Assembly (NCBI RefSeq): GCF_007290395.2
Contig: NZ_CP041656.2
Location: 4,898,001 to 4,962,000 of the forward strand
Source: Bradyrhizobium cosmicum
GTDB taxonomy: Bacteria > Pseudomonadota > Alphaproteobacteria > Rhizobiales > Xanthobacteraceae
Direction: 5' to 3'
Length of the DNA: 64,000 bases
Shown here: positions 35,033 through 46,426 of the stretch, piece by piece
Numbering within the stretch: the stretch's first letter is position 1
Layout of the letters: the number at the start of each line of letters is the position of its first letter
The notes under the pieces: model-generated
What the model saw: the letters and a program-made list of their open reading frames with translations, nothing else
The model's database searches: none
What the model was told of the DNA's origin: nothing
Translations under genes and position numbers: made by a program

Positions 35033-36679
35033 TCAACCCCTAACGATATCACGCATCGCCGCGCGGCTGCCGCGATCGACCTCGCGCAGCAGCTTGTAAG
35101 CGTCGCGCTTGCGGGCGTGAAAGGCAGCCATGTCGGGCGCCGTCGGCTCGCTCTTCTGGCCCAGCGCAGACATCTTTGCCATGGTCTCGCCGATCGAGGC
35201 GTAGGCGCCACTGGCGACCGCCCCTAACATCGCGGCGCCCAGCAGCACAGGCTCCTTTGTCTGCGGCAGAGCGACGGTGAGGCCCGTGGTATCTGCCATG
35301 ATCTGCCGCACCAACGGGCTTCGGCTCGCGCCGCCGCCCATGATCATGATGCTGGAATGGACGCCGTGCGCGGCAAAGGCTTCGATCACCTCCGCGAGAC
35401 CATAAGCAAGCCCGCACAGGCCGGCAACGAACAGCCGTTCCATCGCACCGATATCGGTATCGAGATCGAGGCCCGCGATCACCGCGCGCGTATCTGGATC
35501 GGCATAAGGCGAGCGATTGCCGATGAATTCGGGCAGGACATGGACGTCGCGGGCGAGCAGCGCGGCGCGGCTGGCGTCACCGGCACGCGCGACGATGCGG
35601 CGCTCCAGAAACTCGATGATGTCGAGGCCGTCTTTCCGCGCCGCCGCGCTCGCCTCGGTGAAACCGGGATGCGACTTGAGAAGATGATCGATCGCCGCGC
35701 CTGCCGCGGACTGCCCGCCCTCGTTGAGCCAGAAGTCCGGCACCATGCCGGAATAATAGGGGCCCCAGACACCAGGCACGAAGCACGGCTCCTTGGTCGT
35801 TGCCATGATGCAGGCCGACGTTCCCATGATGTAGGCGAGGCGGTCGCTCACATCGGTCGCGCCGCCCGATCCGTCCCGGCCGCCGATGGCGCCGATACCG
35901 CCAGCATGGGCGTCGATCAGCGACGCGCCGACCGGTGTGCCCGGAGAGAGGCCGAGAGCGGCGGCCGCCCCTTGCGTGAGACCAGCGCTGAGCCGTGTAC
36001 CGGGTGCGACGATTTCGGTACCGATACGGGCGTACTTCTCACTGACGAAGTCCGAGAGGCCAATGCGTTGGAAGAACGGCTCGCTCCAGCCGCCGCCGCC
36101 ATGCGCGAGATAGTTCCACTTGCACGTGACCGTACAGGTCGAGCGCTGCGGCGAGCCCGTTGCGCGCCAGGTCAGGTAATCTGCCAGATCGAAGAAATGA
36201 CCGGCCGCGTCGAAGCTCGTGCGCAAATGGCGCTTCAACCACAACAGCTTTGGCATCTCCATCTCGGGCGAGATCGAGCCACCGACATAGCGCAGCACGC
36301 CATCTCCAGTCTCGTCGATCAGCCGCGCCTCGGCAATGGCGCGATGATCCATCCAGACGATGACGTTGCGCTGCCGGTCGCCGGAGGCGCTGACGGTGAC
36401 CGGCTCGCCGTGGGGATCGAGCACCACCAGCGAACAGGTCGCGTCGAAACCGATGCCGCCGACGCTGTCCGGCGCGATCCCGGCCTCCGCCATCGCGGTC
36501 CGCACCGATTTCGCGCAGGCGTCCCAGATGTCGGACGACGACTGCTCGACGATATCGCCGGCCTCGTGCCAGATCCTGATTGGATGGCGGGCGCTCGCCA
36601 GCAGCGTGCCGGCCTCGTCGAACACCCCTGCCCGCGTGCTCGTGGTCCCCACGTCGACGCCGATATACGCTCGCGGCAT
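35033..36679 (-). CDS. FGGY-family carbohydrate kinase, D-ribulokinase-like
   Basis: The product is 548 aa, longer than xylulokinases (about 490) and the usual length of ribulokinase-type FGGY proteins. It opens with GVDVGTTSTRAGVFDEAG (phosphate 1), has GIGFDATCSLVVLD, typical of the D-ribulokinase/YpCarbK subgroup, then WMDHRA, and GGGASRSPLVRQIMAD (adenosine motif). It would phosphorylate a ketopentose made by the upstream dehydrogenase. D-ribulose is the best guess from the DATCSLV motif. Annotations as xylulokinase are possible in databases. It lies between the SDR and PfkB genes. Confidence 0.88.
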   Translation of the reverse strand: MPRAYIGVDVGTTSTRAGVFDEAGTLLASARHPIRIWHEAGDIVEQSSSDIWDACAKSVRTAMAEAGIAPDSVGGIGFDATCSLVVLDPHGEPVTVSASGDRQRNVIVWMDHRAIAEARLIDETGDGVLRYVGGSISPEMEMPKLLWLKRHLRTSFDAAGHFFDLADYLTWRATGSPQRSTCTVTCKWNYLAHGGGGWSEPFFQRIGLSDFVSEKYARIGTEIVAPGTRLSAGLTQGAAAALGLSPGTPVGASLIDAHAGGIGAIGGRDGSGGATDVSDRLAYIMGTSACIMATTKEPCFVPGVWGPYYSGMVPDFWLNEGGQSAAGAAIDHLLKSHPGFTEASAAARKDGLDIIEFLERRIVARAGDASRAALLARDVHVLPEFIGNRSPYADPDTRAVIAGLDLDTDIGAMERLFVAGLCGLAYGLAEVIEAFAAHGVHSSIMIMGGGASRSPLVRQIMADTTGLTVALPQTKEPVLLGAAMLGAVASGAYASIGETMAKMSALGQKSEPTAPDMAAFHARKRDAYKLLREVDRGSRAAMRDIVRG

Positions 36680-36717
36680 TGTCGCTCCCGGTCGCTCTCG
36701 TCAGTTTTGACGCAAGC

Positions 36718-37491
36718 CTACCAGCAAGTGTAGCCGCCATCCACCAGCACGATGCTGCCGGTCATCAGGCTCGCGGCATCCGAGCTGAGGAACAGCACGA
36801 CGGAGGCGATCTCCTCGACCTGCCCCATCCGCGCCATCGGGGTTCCACCGATCCAGGCGTCGTACATCTTGGCGTTGCTCTTCACGAAGGCGTTGAGCGG
36901 CGTTTCGATGTATGTCGGCGCCACCGCATTGACACGGATGCCGCGCGCGCCCCATTCGGCGGCGAGCGACTTGGTCAGATGGTGCACGCCGGCCTTGGAG
37001 GCGTTGTAGAAGCACTGCTCCTGCGGCTTGTTGACGATGAAGCCGGACATCGAGCCGACATTGACGATGGCGCCGCGTTTGGCGTTCAGCATGTGCTTGC
37101 CGAACTCGCGGCAGCACCAGAAGGTGCCGTTGAGATTGACGTCGATGACGTTGAGCCAATGCTCATCGGTGACGGTCTCGGCCGGCGTCTCGCTGCGTGC
37201 TATGCCGGCATTGTTGACGAGGATGTCGACTTTGCCGTGGCGGGCAACGAGGTCGTTGGCGACTTCCGCGACTCGCTTGGTGTCGGTGACGTCCATGATC
37301 GCGGTTTCGATGTCGTAGCCCTTTGCTTTCAGGTCGGCTTGCGCGCTATCGGCGACCTTGCCGTCGCGGTCGCCGATGATGACCTTCGCGCCGGCTTCCG
37401 CCAGCGCCTCGGCGCAGCCGAGGCCAATGCCCTGCCCGCCGCCGGTGATGAACGCGGTCTTGCCGTTCAGCTTGAATTTTTCCAGGTACAT
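36718..37491 (-). CDS. SDR polyol dehydrogenase (galactitol/arabitol dehydrogenase-like)
   Basis: The product is 257 aa from ATG 37491 with a GGAAGA site. The Rossmann motif is TGGGQGIG (16-23), NNAG is at 93-96, and the catalytic residues are Ser147, Tyr162 and Lys166 (YNASK). The stretch NVGSMSGFIVNKPQ and the end VDGGYTCW resemble Rhodobacter galactitol dehydrogenase and related D-arabitol/threitol enzymes more than SmoS sorbitol dehydrogenase; this comparison is from memory. It would oxidise a polyol to a ketose using NAD(P). Position in the polyol operon supports this. Confidence 0.88.
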   Translation of the reverse strand: MYLEKFKLNGKTAFITGGGQGIGLGCAEALAEAGAKVIIGDRDGKVADSAQADLKAKGYDIETAIMDVTDTKRVAEVANDLVARHGKVDILVNNAGIARSETPAETVTDEHWLNVIDVNLNGTFWCCREFGKHMLNAKRGAIVNVGSMSGFIVNKPQEQCFYNASKAGVHHLTKSLAAEWGARGIRVNAVAPTYIETPLNAFVKSNAKMYDAWIGGTPMARMGQVEEIASVVLFLSSDAASLMTGSIVLVDGGYTCW

Positions 37492-37522
37492 TTTTGTCTT
37501 CCCGTTCTCTCGCCGGTTCTTG

Positions 37523-38530
<1,008 letters not shown>

Positions 38531-38546
38531 GATCCGGCAGCCCTTC

Positions 38547-39377
38547 TTACTTTACCGCGCCAAAGGTAAGCCCGCGAACGAGCTGCTTCTGGCTGAACCA
38601 ACCGAGGACGAGAATGGGCGCGATCGCCAGCGTCGATGCCGCCGACAGCTTGGCCCAGAACAGCCCTTCCGGGCTCGAATAGGACGCGATGAACGTGGTG
38701 AGCGGCGCGGCGTTCGAGGTCGACAGATTGAGCGTCCAGAACGCCTCGTTCCAGGCCAGGATCAAATTGAGCAGCATGGTCGAAGCCAGGCCCGGGATCG
38801 CCATCGGCGTGAGGACGTAGACGAGCTCGCGGCCGATGGTGGCGCCGTCCATGCGCGCGGCTTCAAGGATGTCGCGCGGGATCTCCTTGAAATAGGTGAA
38901 GAGCATCCAGATCACGATCGGCAGATTGCCGAGGCACAGGATGAAGACGAGGCCGATGCGGGAATCCAGCAGGCCGAAGCTCTTGTAAATGAGGTAGATC
39001 GGCACCAGCACGCCGACCGGCGGCATCATCTTGGTCGAGAGCATCCAGAGCAGGATATCCTTGGTCCGCTTGGTCGGCGAGAACGCCATCGACCACGCCG
39101 CGGGGATCGCGATCAGGAGCGCAATCAGCGTCGAGCCGCCGGCGATGATGGTCGAGTTCATCGCGTGGTGCAGATAATCGCTGCGCTCCTGCACGGTCAC
39201 GTAATTTTCCGTGGTCCAGTGGAAGAACAGGAAGGACGGCGGGATGGCGAAGGCCTCCAGCTCGGTCTTGAAGCTCGCCAACACCATCCACAGGATCGGA
39301 AAGAAGATCAGGAAGCCGAAGAACCACGCCCCGATCGTCGAAATCACCACTCGTTGCGTCGTTGCCATCCGCGCCAT
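38547..39377 (-). CDS. smoG: Polyol ABC transporter permease (SmoG-like, CUT1)
   Basis: The product is 276 aa with six helices. The EAA loop is [25 protein letters not shown]; the N-terminus [20 protein letters not shown] is typical of MalG-type permeases. It starts four nucleotides after the partner permease stop, so the two are coupled. Confidence 0.92.
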   Translation of the reverse strand: MARMATTQRVVISTIGAWFFGFLIFFPILWMVLASFKTELEAFAIPPSFLFFHWTTENYVTVQERSDYLHHAMNSTIIAGGSTLIALLIAIPAAWSMAFSPTKRTKDILLWMLSTKMMPPVGVLVPIYLIYKSFGLLDSRIGLVFILCLGNLPIVIWMLFTYFKEIPRDILEAARMDGATIGRELVYVLTPMAIPGLASTMLLNLILAWNEAFWTLNLSTSNAAPLTTFIASYSSPEGLFWAKLSAASTLAIAPILVLGWFSQKQLVRGLTFGAVK

Positions 39378-39380
39378 TCT

Positions 39381-40253
39381 TCAGGTCTCCAGATTGCGGC
39401 CGACGATGCGGACGAGAAAGAAGGCCACGACGTTGGCGATCACGACAGCAACGAGGCCGCCCGCCGACGCGGTGCCGACGTCATACTGGATCAGCGCCTG
39501 CGAATAGATCAGGAAGGCGATGTTGGTGGTCTGAAGGCCCGGCCCGCCGCCGGTGGTGACGAAGATCTCGGCGAACACCGTGAGCAGGAAGATGGTCTCG
39601 ATCAGGATCACCACGGTAACGGGCCGCGCAAGATGCGGCAGCGTAATGTAGATGAAGGCCGAGACCGCGCTGGCGCCATCCATCTCGGCGGCCTCCTTCT
39701 GCTCCTCGTCGAGCGATTGCAGCGCGGTGAGCAGAATGAGCGTCGCGAACGGCAGCCATTGCCAGGCAACGATCAGAATCACCGCGAGCAGCGGCGCATC
39801 GGTGAACCAGTCGATCGGCGTCAGCCCGATCAGCTTGGCGAGCCAGGCGAACAAGCCGGACACCGGATGCATCAGGAGATTCTTCCAGACCAGCGCGCTC
39901 ACCGTCGGCATCACGAAGAACGGCGCGATTACCATCAACCGCACGACGTTGCGGCCGATCACCGGCTGGTCCATCAGCAGCGCCAGGGGGATGCCGAGCA
40001 GGATGGTCAGCGCCAGCACCGAGCCGACCAGCACCAGCGTATTCTGGAGCGAGGCTAGGAAGGCGGGATCGGTCAGGAAGTAGCGGAAATTCTCGAGCCC
40101 AACGAACGACTCCGAGCCGGGATCGAGCAGGCTGTAGTGCAGCGTGGAGAAATAGATCGTCAGCGCGAGCGGGACGATCATCCAGATGAATAGCAGCCCC
40201 ACCGCAGGCGTCAGGAGCGCGCGCGCAAGAATTTGCGTCTGCCGGGTTGCCAT
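39381..40253 (-). CDS. smoF: Polyol ABC transporter permease (SmoF-like, CUT1)
   Basis: The product is 290 aa with six helices. The MalF-type start PAVGLLFIWMIVPLALTIYFSTLHYSLLDP and the EAA loop EAAEMDGASAVSAFIYITLPHL are clear. It partners with the SmoG-like permease. A strong hairpin separates it from the binding-protein gene. Confidence 0.92.
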   Translation of the reverse strand: MATRQTQILARALLTPAVGLLFIWMIVPLALTIYFSTLHYSLLDPGSESFVGLENFRYFLTDPAFLASLQNTLVLVGSVLALTILLGIPLALLMDQPVIGRNVVRLMVIAPFFVMPTVSALVWKNLLMHPVSGLFAWLAKLIGLTPIDWFTDAPLLAVILIVAWQWLPFATLILLTALQSLDEEQKEAAEMDGASAVSAFIYITLPHLARPVTVVILIETIFLLTVFAEIFVTTGGGPGLQTTNIAFLIYSQALIQYDVGTASAGGLVAVVIANVVAFFLVRIVGRNLET

Positions 40254-40280
40254 TCACGCTTCTCCGCTTGCGGGAAGAAG

Positions 40281-40312
40281 GCGGCCATCCATCAGGGACG
40301 GTGGATGGCCGC
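40281..40312 (-). terminator. Intercistronic hairpin between smoE and smoF
   Basis: Perfect 11-bp stem (GCGGCCATCCA and complement) with a 10-nt loop and no U-tract on the minus strand. Probably stabilises the binding-protein message or partly terminates. Confidence 0.65.
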
Positions 40313-40337
40313 AAGTTTGCTCAGGGAGAGCTCGGGT

Positions 40338-41651
<1,314 letters not shown>

Positions 41652-41677
41652 GGTGACCTCCCTCAACTCGCGTTTTT

Positions 41678-41708
41678 GAGCATATGCCCACGCGTTGGGC
41701 GTATGTTC
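41678..41708. promoter_or_regulatory. Candidate operator of the SorC-type regulator before smoE
   Basis: Arms GAGCATATGCCCA and TGGGCGTATGTTC around CGCGT match in 11 of 13 inverted positions. It ends 27 bp before the smoE start. A related site lies before the HAD gene. Confidence 0.65.
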
Positions 41709-41778
41709 GAATGAGGGGCGGTGCTTGTCAAGCAGGCGCGAGGAAGTTCGCGCAACTTATGAGTGCTGCGGTGCGGGA

Positions 41779-41898
41779 GGGTGGCGCCCCACCCACACTG
41801 TCGTGCCCCGCAAAAGCGGGGCACCCGGTACTGCGTGACGTCTATTGGTTTGCCCCAAGCTGAGCCGCGGCGTACTGGATCGTCCGCTCTCGCGGACG
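41779..41898. repeat. Cluster of three GC-rich palindromes
   Basis: Three perfect hairpins in 120 bp: GGGTGG/CCACCC (41779-41794), GTGCCCCGC/GCGGGGCAC around AAAA (41803-41824), and CGTCCGC/GCGGACG around TCTC (41881-41898). The text around the third resembles an interspersed element common in Bradyrhizobium (recollection). Together they may also terminate the HAD-regulator message. Confidence 0.6.
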
Positions 41899-41931
41899 AT
41901 GACAGCAGAGCGAGCGGCGAGATCGCCCGCC

Positions 41932-42882
41932 TCAACGCTCCAATATTGCCCGCGCGGTGGCCTCGTCCGTGATCAGGCCGTTGATCAGCCGCCCGTTCAG
42001 CGCCGCCGTGATCGCCGGCACCTTGGCCGAGCCGACCGCGGCGCCGATCGTCGTCGTCTTCGCCGGCACTTCCGGCGGAATGCTGGTCAGGCGCTTGTTG
42101 GTGCCGGCTTTGAGCAGGCGGCCCTTGAAATCATAGGCCCAGCCGGTGATTTCGCCGATGGCGCCCTGCCGCATCATCTCGAACAGTTCGTCGCGGGTGA
42201 CGAAGCCGTCGACATGCACCTGCGCCTTCTGGTCCATCTGGCCGATGCCGACGAGGCGCAAGTCCGCCTTGGCCGCAACCGCCTTCACCTTCGCGATCGG
42301 CTCGATCTGCACCATCTTGTTGCGTTCGTCCTCCGACGACATCAGGAACGGCAGCGGCATCGGATAGTGGCGCGCGCCGGTGCGGTCCGCGAGCCGGCCG
42401 ACAGTATCGTAGAAGCTCGCCGAACCATCGGCGGAGATATTGCCGACCAGCGAGACGATCTGATGATTTGGCCGATCGATCGGCGTGACGCGCTCGACGG
42501 CAGCGCGCACCGCCCGCCCCGTACCGAGCGCGACGATGACAGGCGTCTCGGAGCGCAACGTCGCATCGAGCAGATTGGCACAGCGCTCGGCGATGCCGGC
42601 CGTGGCCTGCGGCGCAGCTGGATCTGCAGGAACCACCTCGCAATGGGCGAGATCATAACGCTGCTTCAGGCGCCCGGCCAACTCCATGCAGGCGGCGATG
42701 GGATGTTCGAGCCGGAAGGTGATCAACCGCTCGGCGAGGCACAGCGAGACCAGCCGCTGCGCCGACGCCCGCGACACCTGGAGCATCTTTGCGATCTCGT
42801 CCTGGGTGTGGCCGGCAATGAAATAGAGCCAGCCGGCGCGCGCGGCGTCGTCGAGCCTGGATTTTTCGTTCTCGGCAGCCAT
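41932..42882 (-). CDS. SorC/DeoR-type sugar-binding transcriptional regulator (SmoR-like)
   Basis: The product is 316 aa. The N-terminal HTH is YFIAGHTQDEIAKMLQVSRASAQRLVSLCLAERLI (about 20-55). The rest is the SorC sugar-phosphate-binding domain with VALGTGRAVRAAVERV, IVSLVGNISADGSASFYD and a C-terminal ITAALNGRLINGLITDEATARAIL, the family end motif. It would bind a sugar phosphate from the operon's kinases and control smoE and its own operon. It lies seven nucleotides downstream of the HAD gene. Confidence 0.9.
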   Translation of the reverse strand: MAAENEKSRLDDAARAGWLYFIAGHTQDEIAKMLQVSRASAQRLVSLCLAERLITFRLEHPIAACMELAGRLKQRYDLAHCEVVPADPAAPQATAGIAERCANLLDATLRSETPVIVALGTGRAVRAAVERVTPIDRPNHQIVSLVGNISADGSASFYDTVGRLADRTGARHYPMPLPFLMSSEDERNKMVQIEPIAKVKAVAAKADLRLVGIGQMDQKAQVHVDGFVTRDELFEMMRQGAIGEITGWAYDFKGRLLKAGTNKRLTSIPPEVPAKTTTIGAAVGSAKVPAITAALNGRLINGLITDEATARAILER

Positions 42883-42889
42883 GGCGGCT

Positions 42890-43555
42890 TCAAATGTCCT
42901 TCCAGAAATCGGTCATGCGCGAAAAGACCCGATCGGCCCCGGCGGCGGACAGTGTAGCGCGGCCGTCACGCCCGCGATAATGGCTACCGCCGACAAATCC
43001 CCAGACGATCATGCCGGCAGCCTTGGCGGCTAGCACGCCGCTGACGCTGTCCTCGATCACCAGCGTGCGCGGAGGTTGCATACCCATCTTGCCAGCCGCA
43101 TAGAGAAAAAGATCCGGCGCCGGCTTGCCGTGCTCGACCATCTGCGCAGTGTAGAGCCGGTCGCCGAAATGCACCCGGAGACCGGTGACATCGAGCGAGA
43201 GCGAGACGCGGTCGATGTCGCTGGATGACGCCACGCAAAACGGCGCGCGCAATCCGGACACCACGTCGGCAATGCCCGGAATCGGCTCGAGTGCCCGCGC
43301 GAAGGTCTCGAGCACATGTGACTTCAAGCGCGGCAGAAAGCCGTCCGGCACGACTTGCCCTAGTTCACGATAGTGCTGCTCGATCGCCTTCGTGCTGCGA
43401 CCGAGAAAGAGCTCGAGCGCCTGCTCCTCGCTGAGCATGATGCCGAATTCGGCCAGCACGTCGGACAGGCAACGGCAGCTCAACAACTCGCTGTCGACAA
43501 GCACGCCGTCGCAGTCGAAGATGATCAGATCGGGTCTGGCCCGGCTTTGGTCCAT
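42890..43555 (-). CDS. HAD-family phosphatase (beta-phosphoglucomutase-like)
   Basis: The product is 221 aa. Motif I is FDCDGVLVDSE with Asp14 and Asp16, the cap follows, motif II is CVASSSD, motif III includes HGKPAPDLFLYAA, and motif IV is VIEDSVSGVLAAKAAGM. It is subfamily IA, so a small sugar phosphatase or phosphoglucomutase. It heads an operon with the polyol regulator. A HAD gene also occurs in other polyol loci of alphaproteobacteria; a role in removing toxic sugar phosphates is a guess. Confidence 0.9.
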   Translation of the reverse strand: MDQSRARPDLIIFDCDGVLVDSELLSCRCLSDVLAEFGIMLSEEQALELFLGRSTKAIEQHYRELGQVVPDGFLPRLKSHVLETFARALEPIPGIADVVSGLRAPFCVASSSDIDRVSLSLDVTGLRVHFGDRLYTAQMVEHGKPAPDLFLYAAGKMGMQPPRTLVIEDSVSGVLAAKAAGMIVWGFVGGSHYRGRDGRATLSAAGADRVFSRMTDFWKDI

Positions 43556-43565
43556 CCGGCCATTC

Positions 43566-43596
43566 GATCATATACCCAAACTATGAGCAATAGCTC
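43566..43596. promoter_or_regulatory. Second candidate SorC-type operator before the HAD gene
   Basis: GATCATATACCCA matches the left arm of the smoE operator in 11 of 13 positions. After the same 5-bp spacer the right arm TGAGCAATAGCTC matches the other right arm in 7 of 13. Confidence 0.5.
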
Positions 43597-43623
43597 ACGC
43601 GGGAACACGACGGCGCGGGCTTT

Positions 43624-45546
43624 TCAATGGGCCACCAGCCGGTAGATCGCGGGCAGCGCAGCCGGCAAGCGGCGGATGTTGCCGACGATGGCGTAGCCGC
43701 TGCGGCCGAACAGCGTTGGGAAATAAGACTGCGCGGTTGCATCGACGGTGACGCCGAAAACCGCGATTCCGAGCCGTCGCGCGTCCTGAATGGATTTGCG
43801 GGTGTCCTCGACGGCAAAGCGCCCCTCGTAGTGGTCGACATCGTTCGGCTTGCCGTCGGTGAGAACCAGCAGCAATTTCTTGCGCTGCGGCTGGCGCGCA
43901 AGCTCGGCCGTCGCGTGGCGCACTGCCGCGCCGATCCGCGTGTAATAGCCTGGCCCGAGCGCGCCGATCCGCCGCTCGACCGCTCCGCTCATCGGCTCGC
44001 CAAACGCCTTGACGGTCTCGAGCCGTACCCAGGAGCGCCGACGCGAGGTGAAGGTCAGGATGCTATGGTGATCGCCGCAGGCCGAGAGCCCGTGCGCGAG
44101 CACGAGCAGCGCCTCCTTCTCGACATCGAGCACGCGATAGCCATCGACCCAGGCGTCGGTCGAGAGCGAGACGTCGACGAGCAGCGTCACAGCTAGATCG
44201 TGCCCCTGCGGCCGCATCGCCATGTGGACGCGATCGAGACCCGCGCCATTGCCCCCGGCGCGAAGATCGCAGCGCGCGCGCACCAGGGCATCGAGGTCGA
44301 GGTCATGCCCGTCGGCCTGGGCGCGCATCAATTCGTGACGCGGCCGCAGGATCTCGAAGCGGCGGCGCACATGGCGGATGTGCCGGCGCATGGCCTCGTC
44401 CGGCGTCCAGCTCTCGCCCAGTTCGGAGGCTGGAGCTGCGAGGACGCGGCAATGATCGCGCAGATAGGAGCCGGTGCGATAATCCCATTCGGGATAGGTC
44501 AGGTCCGCGTTCAATCGCGAGGCATCGAGCGCTTGAGGCGGCAGATCGAGGTCGAATTTGAGCCGGCTCGCCGGCTTGCCGCTGCGGCGGCCGAGCGTGA
44601 TCTCCTCGAGATCGTCGGCCGCCTTCCGCGCGTCCTCGTCGTCGCTGTCGTCAGCGGGACGGTCGACATTGACCATCTCGGCCATTGCCAGGATCTTTTC
44701 GAAGCGGTTGAGCACGAACGGATCGCGGCGATTGGCACCGTCCTCGCGCTCGCGGACGGCGAAACGTTTGCGATCGTCCGAGACCGCAGGCGCTGCGGCC
44801 GGGGCACACTCATCGTCCCCCGCATGTCCCGGCGAGAGTTCGCGGGTCCAGCAGTCGCCCCAGAGCGGGCACGGCAGGATCGAACGATAGCCTGGCGGCG
44901 CCTTGTCCGGCAGCGGCCCCGTCCCCATCATGGCCGGCCACAGCTGGCCCGCAGGCGGCGTATCGGCACCGAGCAGAGCGAGCACGATCTGCTCCACATC
45001 CTGCTCGATGCGCGGCAACGGGCGGTGCGGCCGCGCCATGGCGGTCGCCGCCGACAGCCGTGCGTAGTCATCGGCGAGACCTGGGCATTGGGTCAGCACG
45101 AGCACTGCGATCTCGCTGGCTCGCCGCAGCATCGACAGATCGCGCCGCAGCGGATCGGACTCCTCGATCGCCTCAGCGGGCGCAAATGCGAACCACGCGG
45201 CGAGCCACCTGTACAGCGCGGCGTTCAGCTCGCGATCGGGAAAGATCGCGATGCTATCAGGCAGGAAGATCGTCGCCGCATCCCGCCCCGGCTGATCGAC
45301 GCGCTCGTCGCCGAGCCCGATCCGCTGCCGCCATCCGAGCCGGTGGCCGGTCTGGCGAGCGCTGGCGCTGACGATCTGGACGCCGCTCTCACCACCGAAC
45401 GCGCGGAACATGATCGCGATCCGGTTGCGTACGTCCGCAAGCGACACCGCGTGCTCGGCATGGACCGGATAGCTGGCGGTGACCCCGACCAGGCGATGCC
45501 AGGCGCGACCGACGGTTTCTTCAAGCTCGAGGAAATCGAGCATCAC
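43624..45546 (-). CDS. norD: Nitric oxide reductase activation protein NorD
   Basis: The product is 640 aa, usual for NorD. The C-terminal von Willebrand A domain has the MIDAS sequence DVSLS, and LLVLTDGKPNDVDHYEGRFAVEDTRKSIQDAR near the end. The N-terminal part is the NorD-specific helical region. With the NorQ ATPase it is needed to mature active NorCB, probably by inserting the non-haem iron. It starts seven nucleotides after norQ. It is the last gene of norCBQD. Confidence 0.94.
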   Translation of the reverse strand: MMLDFLELEETVGRAWHRLVGVTASYPVHAEHAVSLADVRNRIAIMFRAFGGESGVQIVSASARQTGHRLGWRQRIGLGDERVDQPGRDAATIFLPDSIAIFPDRELNAALYRWLAAWFAFAPAEAIEESDPLRRDLSMLRRASEIAVLVLTQCPGLADDYARLSAATAMARPHRPLPRIEQDVEQIVLALLGADTPPAGQLWPAMMGTGPLPDKAPPGYRSILPCPLWGDCWTRELSPGHAGDDECAPAAAPAVSDDRKRFAVREREDGANRRDPFVLNRFEKILAMAEMVNVDRPADDSDDEDARKAADDLEEITLGRRSGKPASRLKFDLDLPPQALDASRLNADLTYPEWDYRTGSYLRDHCRVLAAPASELGESWTPDEAMRRHIRHVRRRFEILRPRHELMRAQADGHDLDLDALVRARCDLRAGGNGAGLDRVHMAMRPQGHDLAVTLLVDVSLSTDAWVDGYRVLDVEKEALLVLAHGLSACGDHHSILTFTSRRRSWVRLETVKAFGEPMSGAVERRIGALGPGYYTRIGAAVRHATAELARQPQRKKLLLVLTDGKPNDVDHYEGRFAVEDTRKSIQDARRLGIAVFGVTVDATAQSYFPTLFGRSGYAIVGNIRRLPAALPAIYRLVAH

Positions 45547-45553
45547 ACCACCC

Positions 45554-46366
45554 TCAGGAGATCACGGCACGCGCGACGTCAAGCAGCGCCGCCTTGACGT
45601 CGGCGTCATCCGTCAGCGGCTCGATCATGCCCGCGAGCACGGCATCGCCAATCGAGGCGCCGGCGGCGATCAGGGTTGCGCAATAGACGACGAGACGGGT
45701 CGAAACGCCCTCCTCGAGATCGTGCCCCTTCAGCGCCCGCAGGCGACCGGCCAGCAGGACCAGCGGCCGCACATAGTCGGGCGCAAGTCCGCTTTCAGCC
45801 GCGACCACGGCGATCTCCTGCTCCGGCGGCAGGAAGCCAAACTCGATGGCGACGAAGCGTTGCCGGGTCGACGGCTTCAGCGCCTTGAGCAGCGTCTGAT
45901 AGCCGGGATTGTAGGAGACCACGAGCATGAATCGCTCCGGCGCGGCGAGTTCCTCGCCGGTGCGCTCCAGCGGCAGGATGCGGCGGTCGTCGGTGAGCGG
46001 ATGCAGCACCACCGTGACGTCCTTGCGTGCCTCCACGACTTCATCGAGATAGCAGATGCCGCCTTCCCTCACCGCACGCGTCAGCGGGCCGTCGGCCCAC
46101 ACGGTGTCGCCGCCCTTCAGCAGATAGCGGCCGGTGAGATCGGCGGCAGTGAGATCGTCGTGGCAGGCGACAGTGTGCAGTGGCAATCCCAGCCGCGCCG
46201 CCATGTGTGCGACGAAGCGCGTCTTGCCGCAACCGGTCGGCCCCTTGAGCAGGACCGGCAATTGATGCCGCCATGCGTGCTCGAACAGCGCGCATTCGTT
46301 GCCGCTTGCGACATAGGCCGGCAGCGTGGGCGCGGGCGCCGCCAAAGCGTGAAGTGTTGCGTTCAT
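45554..46366 (-). CDS. norQ: MoxR-type AAA+ ATPase NorQ
   Basis: The product is 270 aa. ATG 46366 is chosen over ATG 46372 because GGAGA then lies seven nucleotides away. Walker A is GPTGCGKT (42-49), Walker B is GGICYLDEVVEA, and sensor VVSYNPGYQTLLKALKPSTRQRF is the NorQ/CbbQ motif. Cytoplasmic chaperone ATPase working with NorD on the NO reductase. A 13-bp hairpin separates it from norB. Confidence 0.95.
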   Translation of the reverse strand: MNATLHALAAPAPTLPAYVASGNECALFEHAWRHQLPVLLKGPTGCGKTRFVAHMAARLGLPLHTVACHDDLTAADLTGRYLLKGGDTVWADGPLTRAVREGGICYLDEVVEARKDVTVVLHPLTDDRRILPLERTGEELAAPERFMLVVSYNPGYQTLLKALKPSTRQRFVAIEFGFLPPEQEIAVVAAESGLAPDYVRPLVLLAGRLRALKGHDLEEGVSTRLVVYCATLIAAGASIGDAVLAGMIEPLTDDADVKAALLDVARAVIS

Positions 46367-46392
46367 GATCATTCTCCGAAAGATCGGTTTGA

Positions 46393-46421
46393 AAGGCGGC
46401 CGCGACGTTCGCGGCCGCCTT
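46393..46421 (-). terminator. 13-bp hairpin between norB and norQ
   Basis: Perfect 13-bp stem (AAGGCGGCCGCGA and complement) with a 3-nt loop. The minus-strand continuation is only TTTC, so it is a weak terminator or an RNA-stability element, lowering norQD relative to norCB. Confidence 0.7.
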
Positions 46422-46426
46422 CGCGT

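Noticed and set aside
35033..36679. Calling the FGGY kinase xylulokinase (xylB)
   Set aside because: It is longer than XylB and has the DATCSLV motif of D-ribulokinase-like members, so the specific xylulokinase name is not supported.
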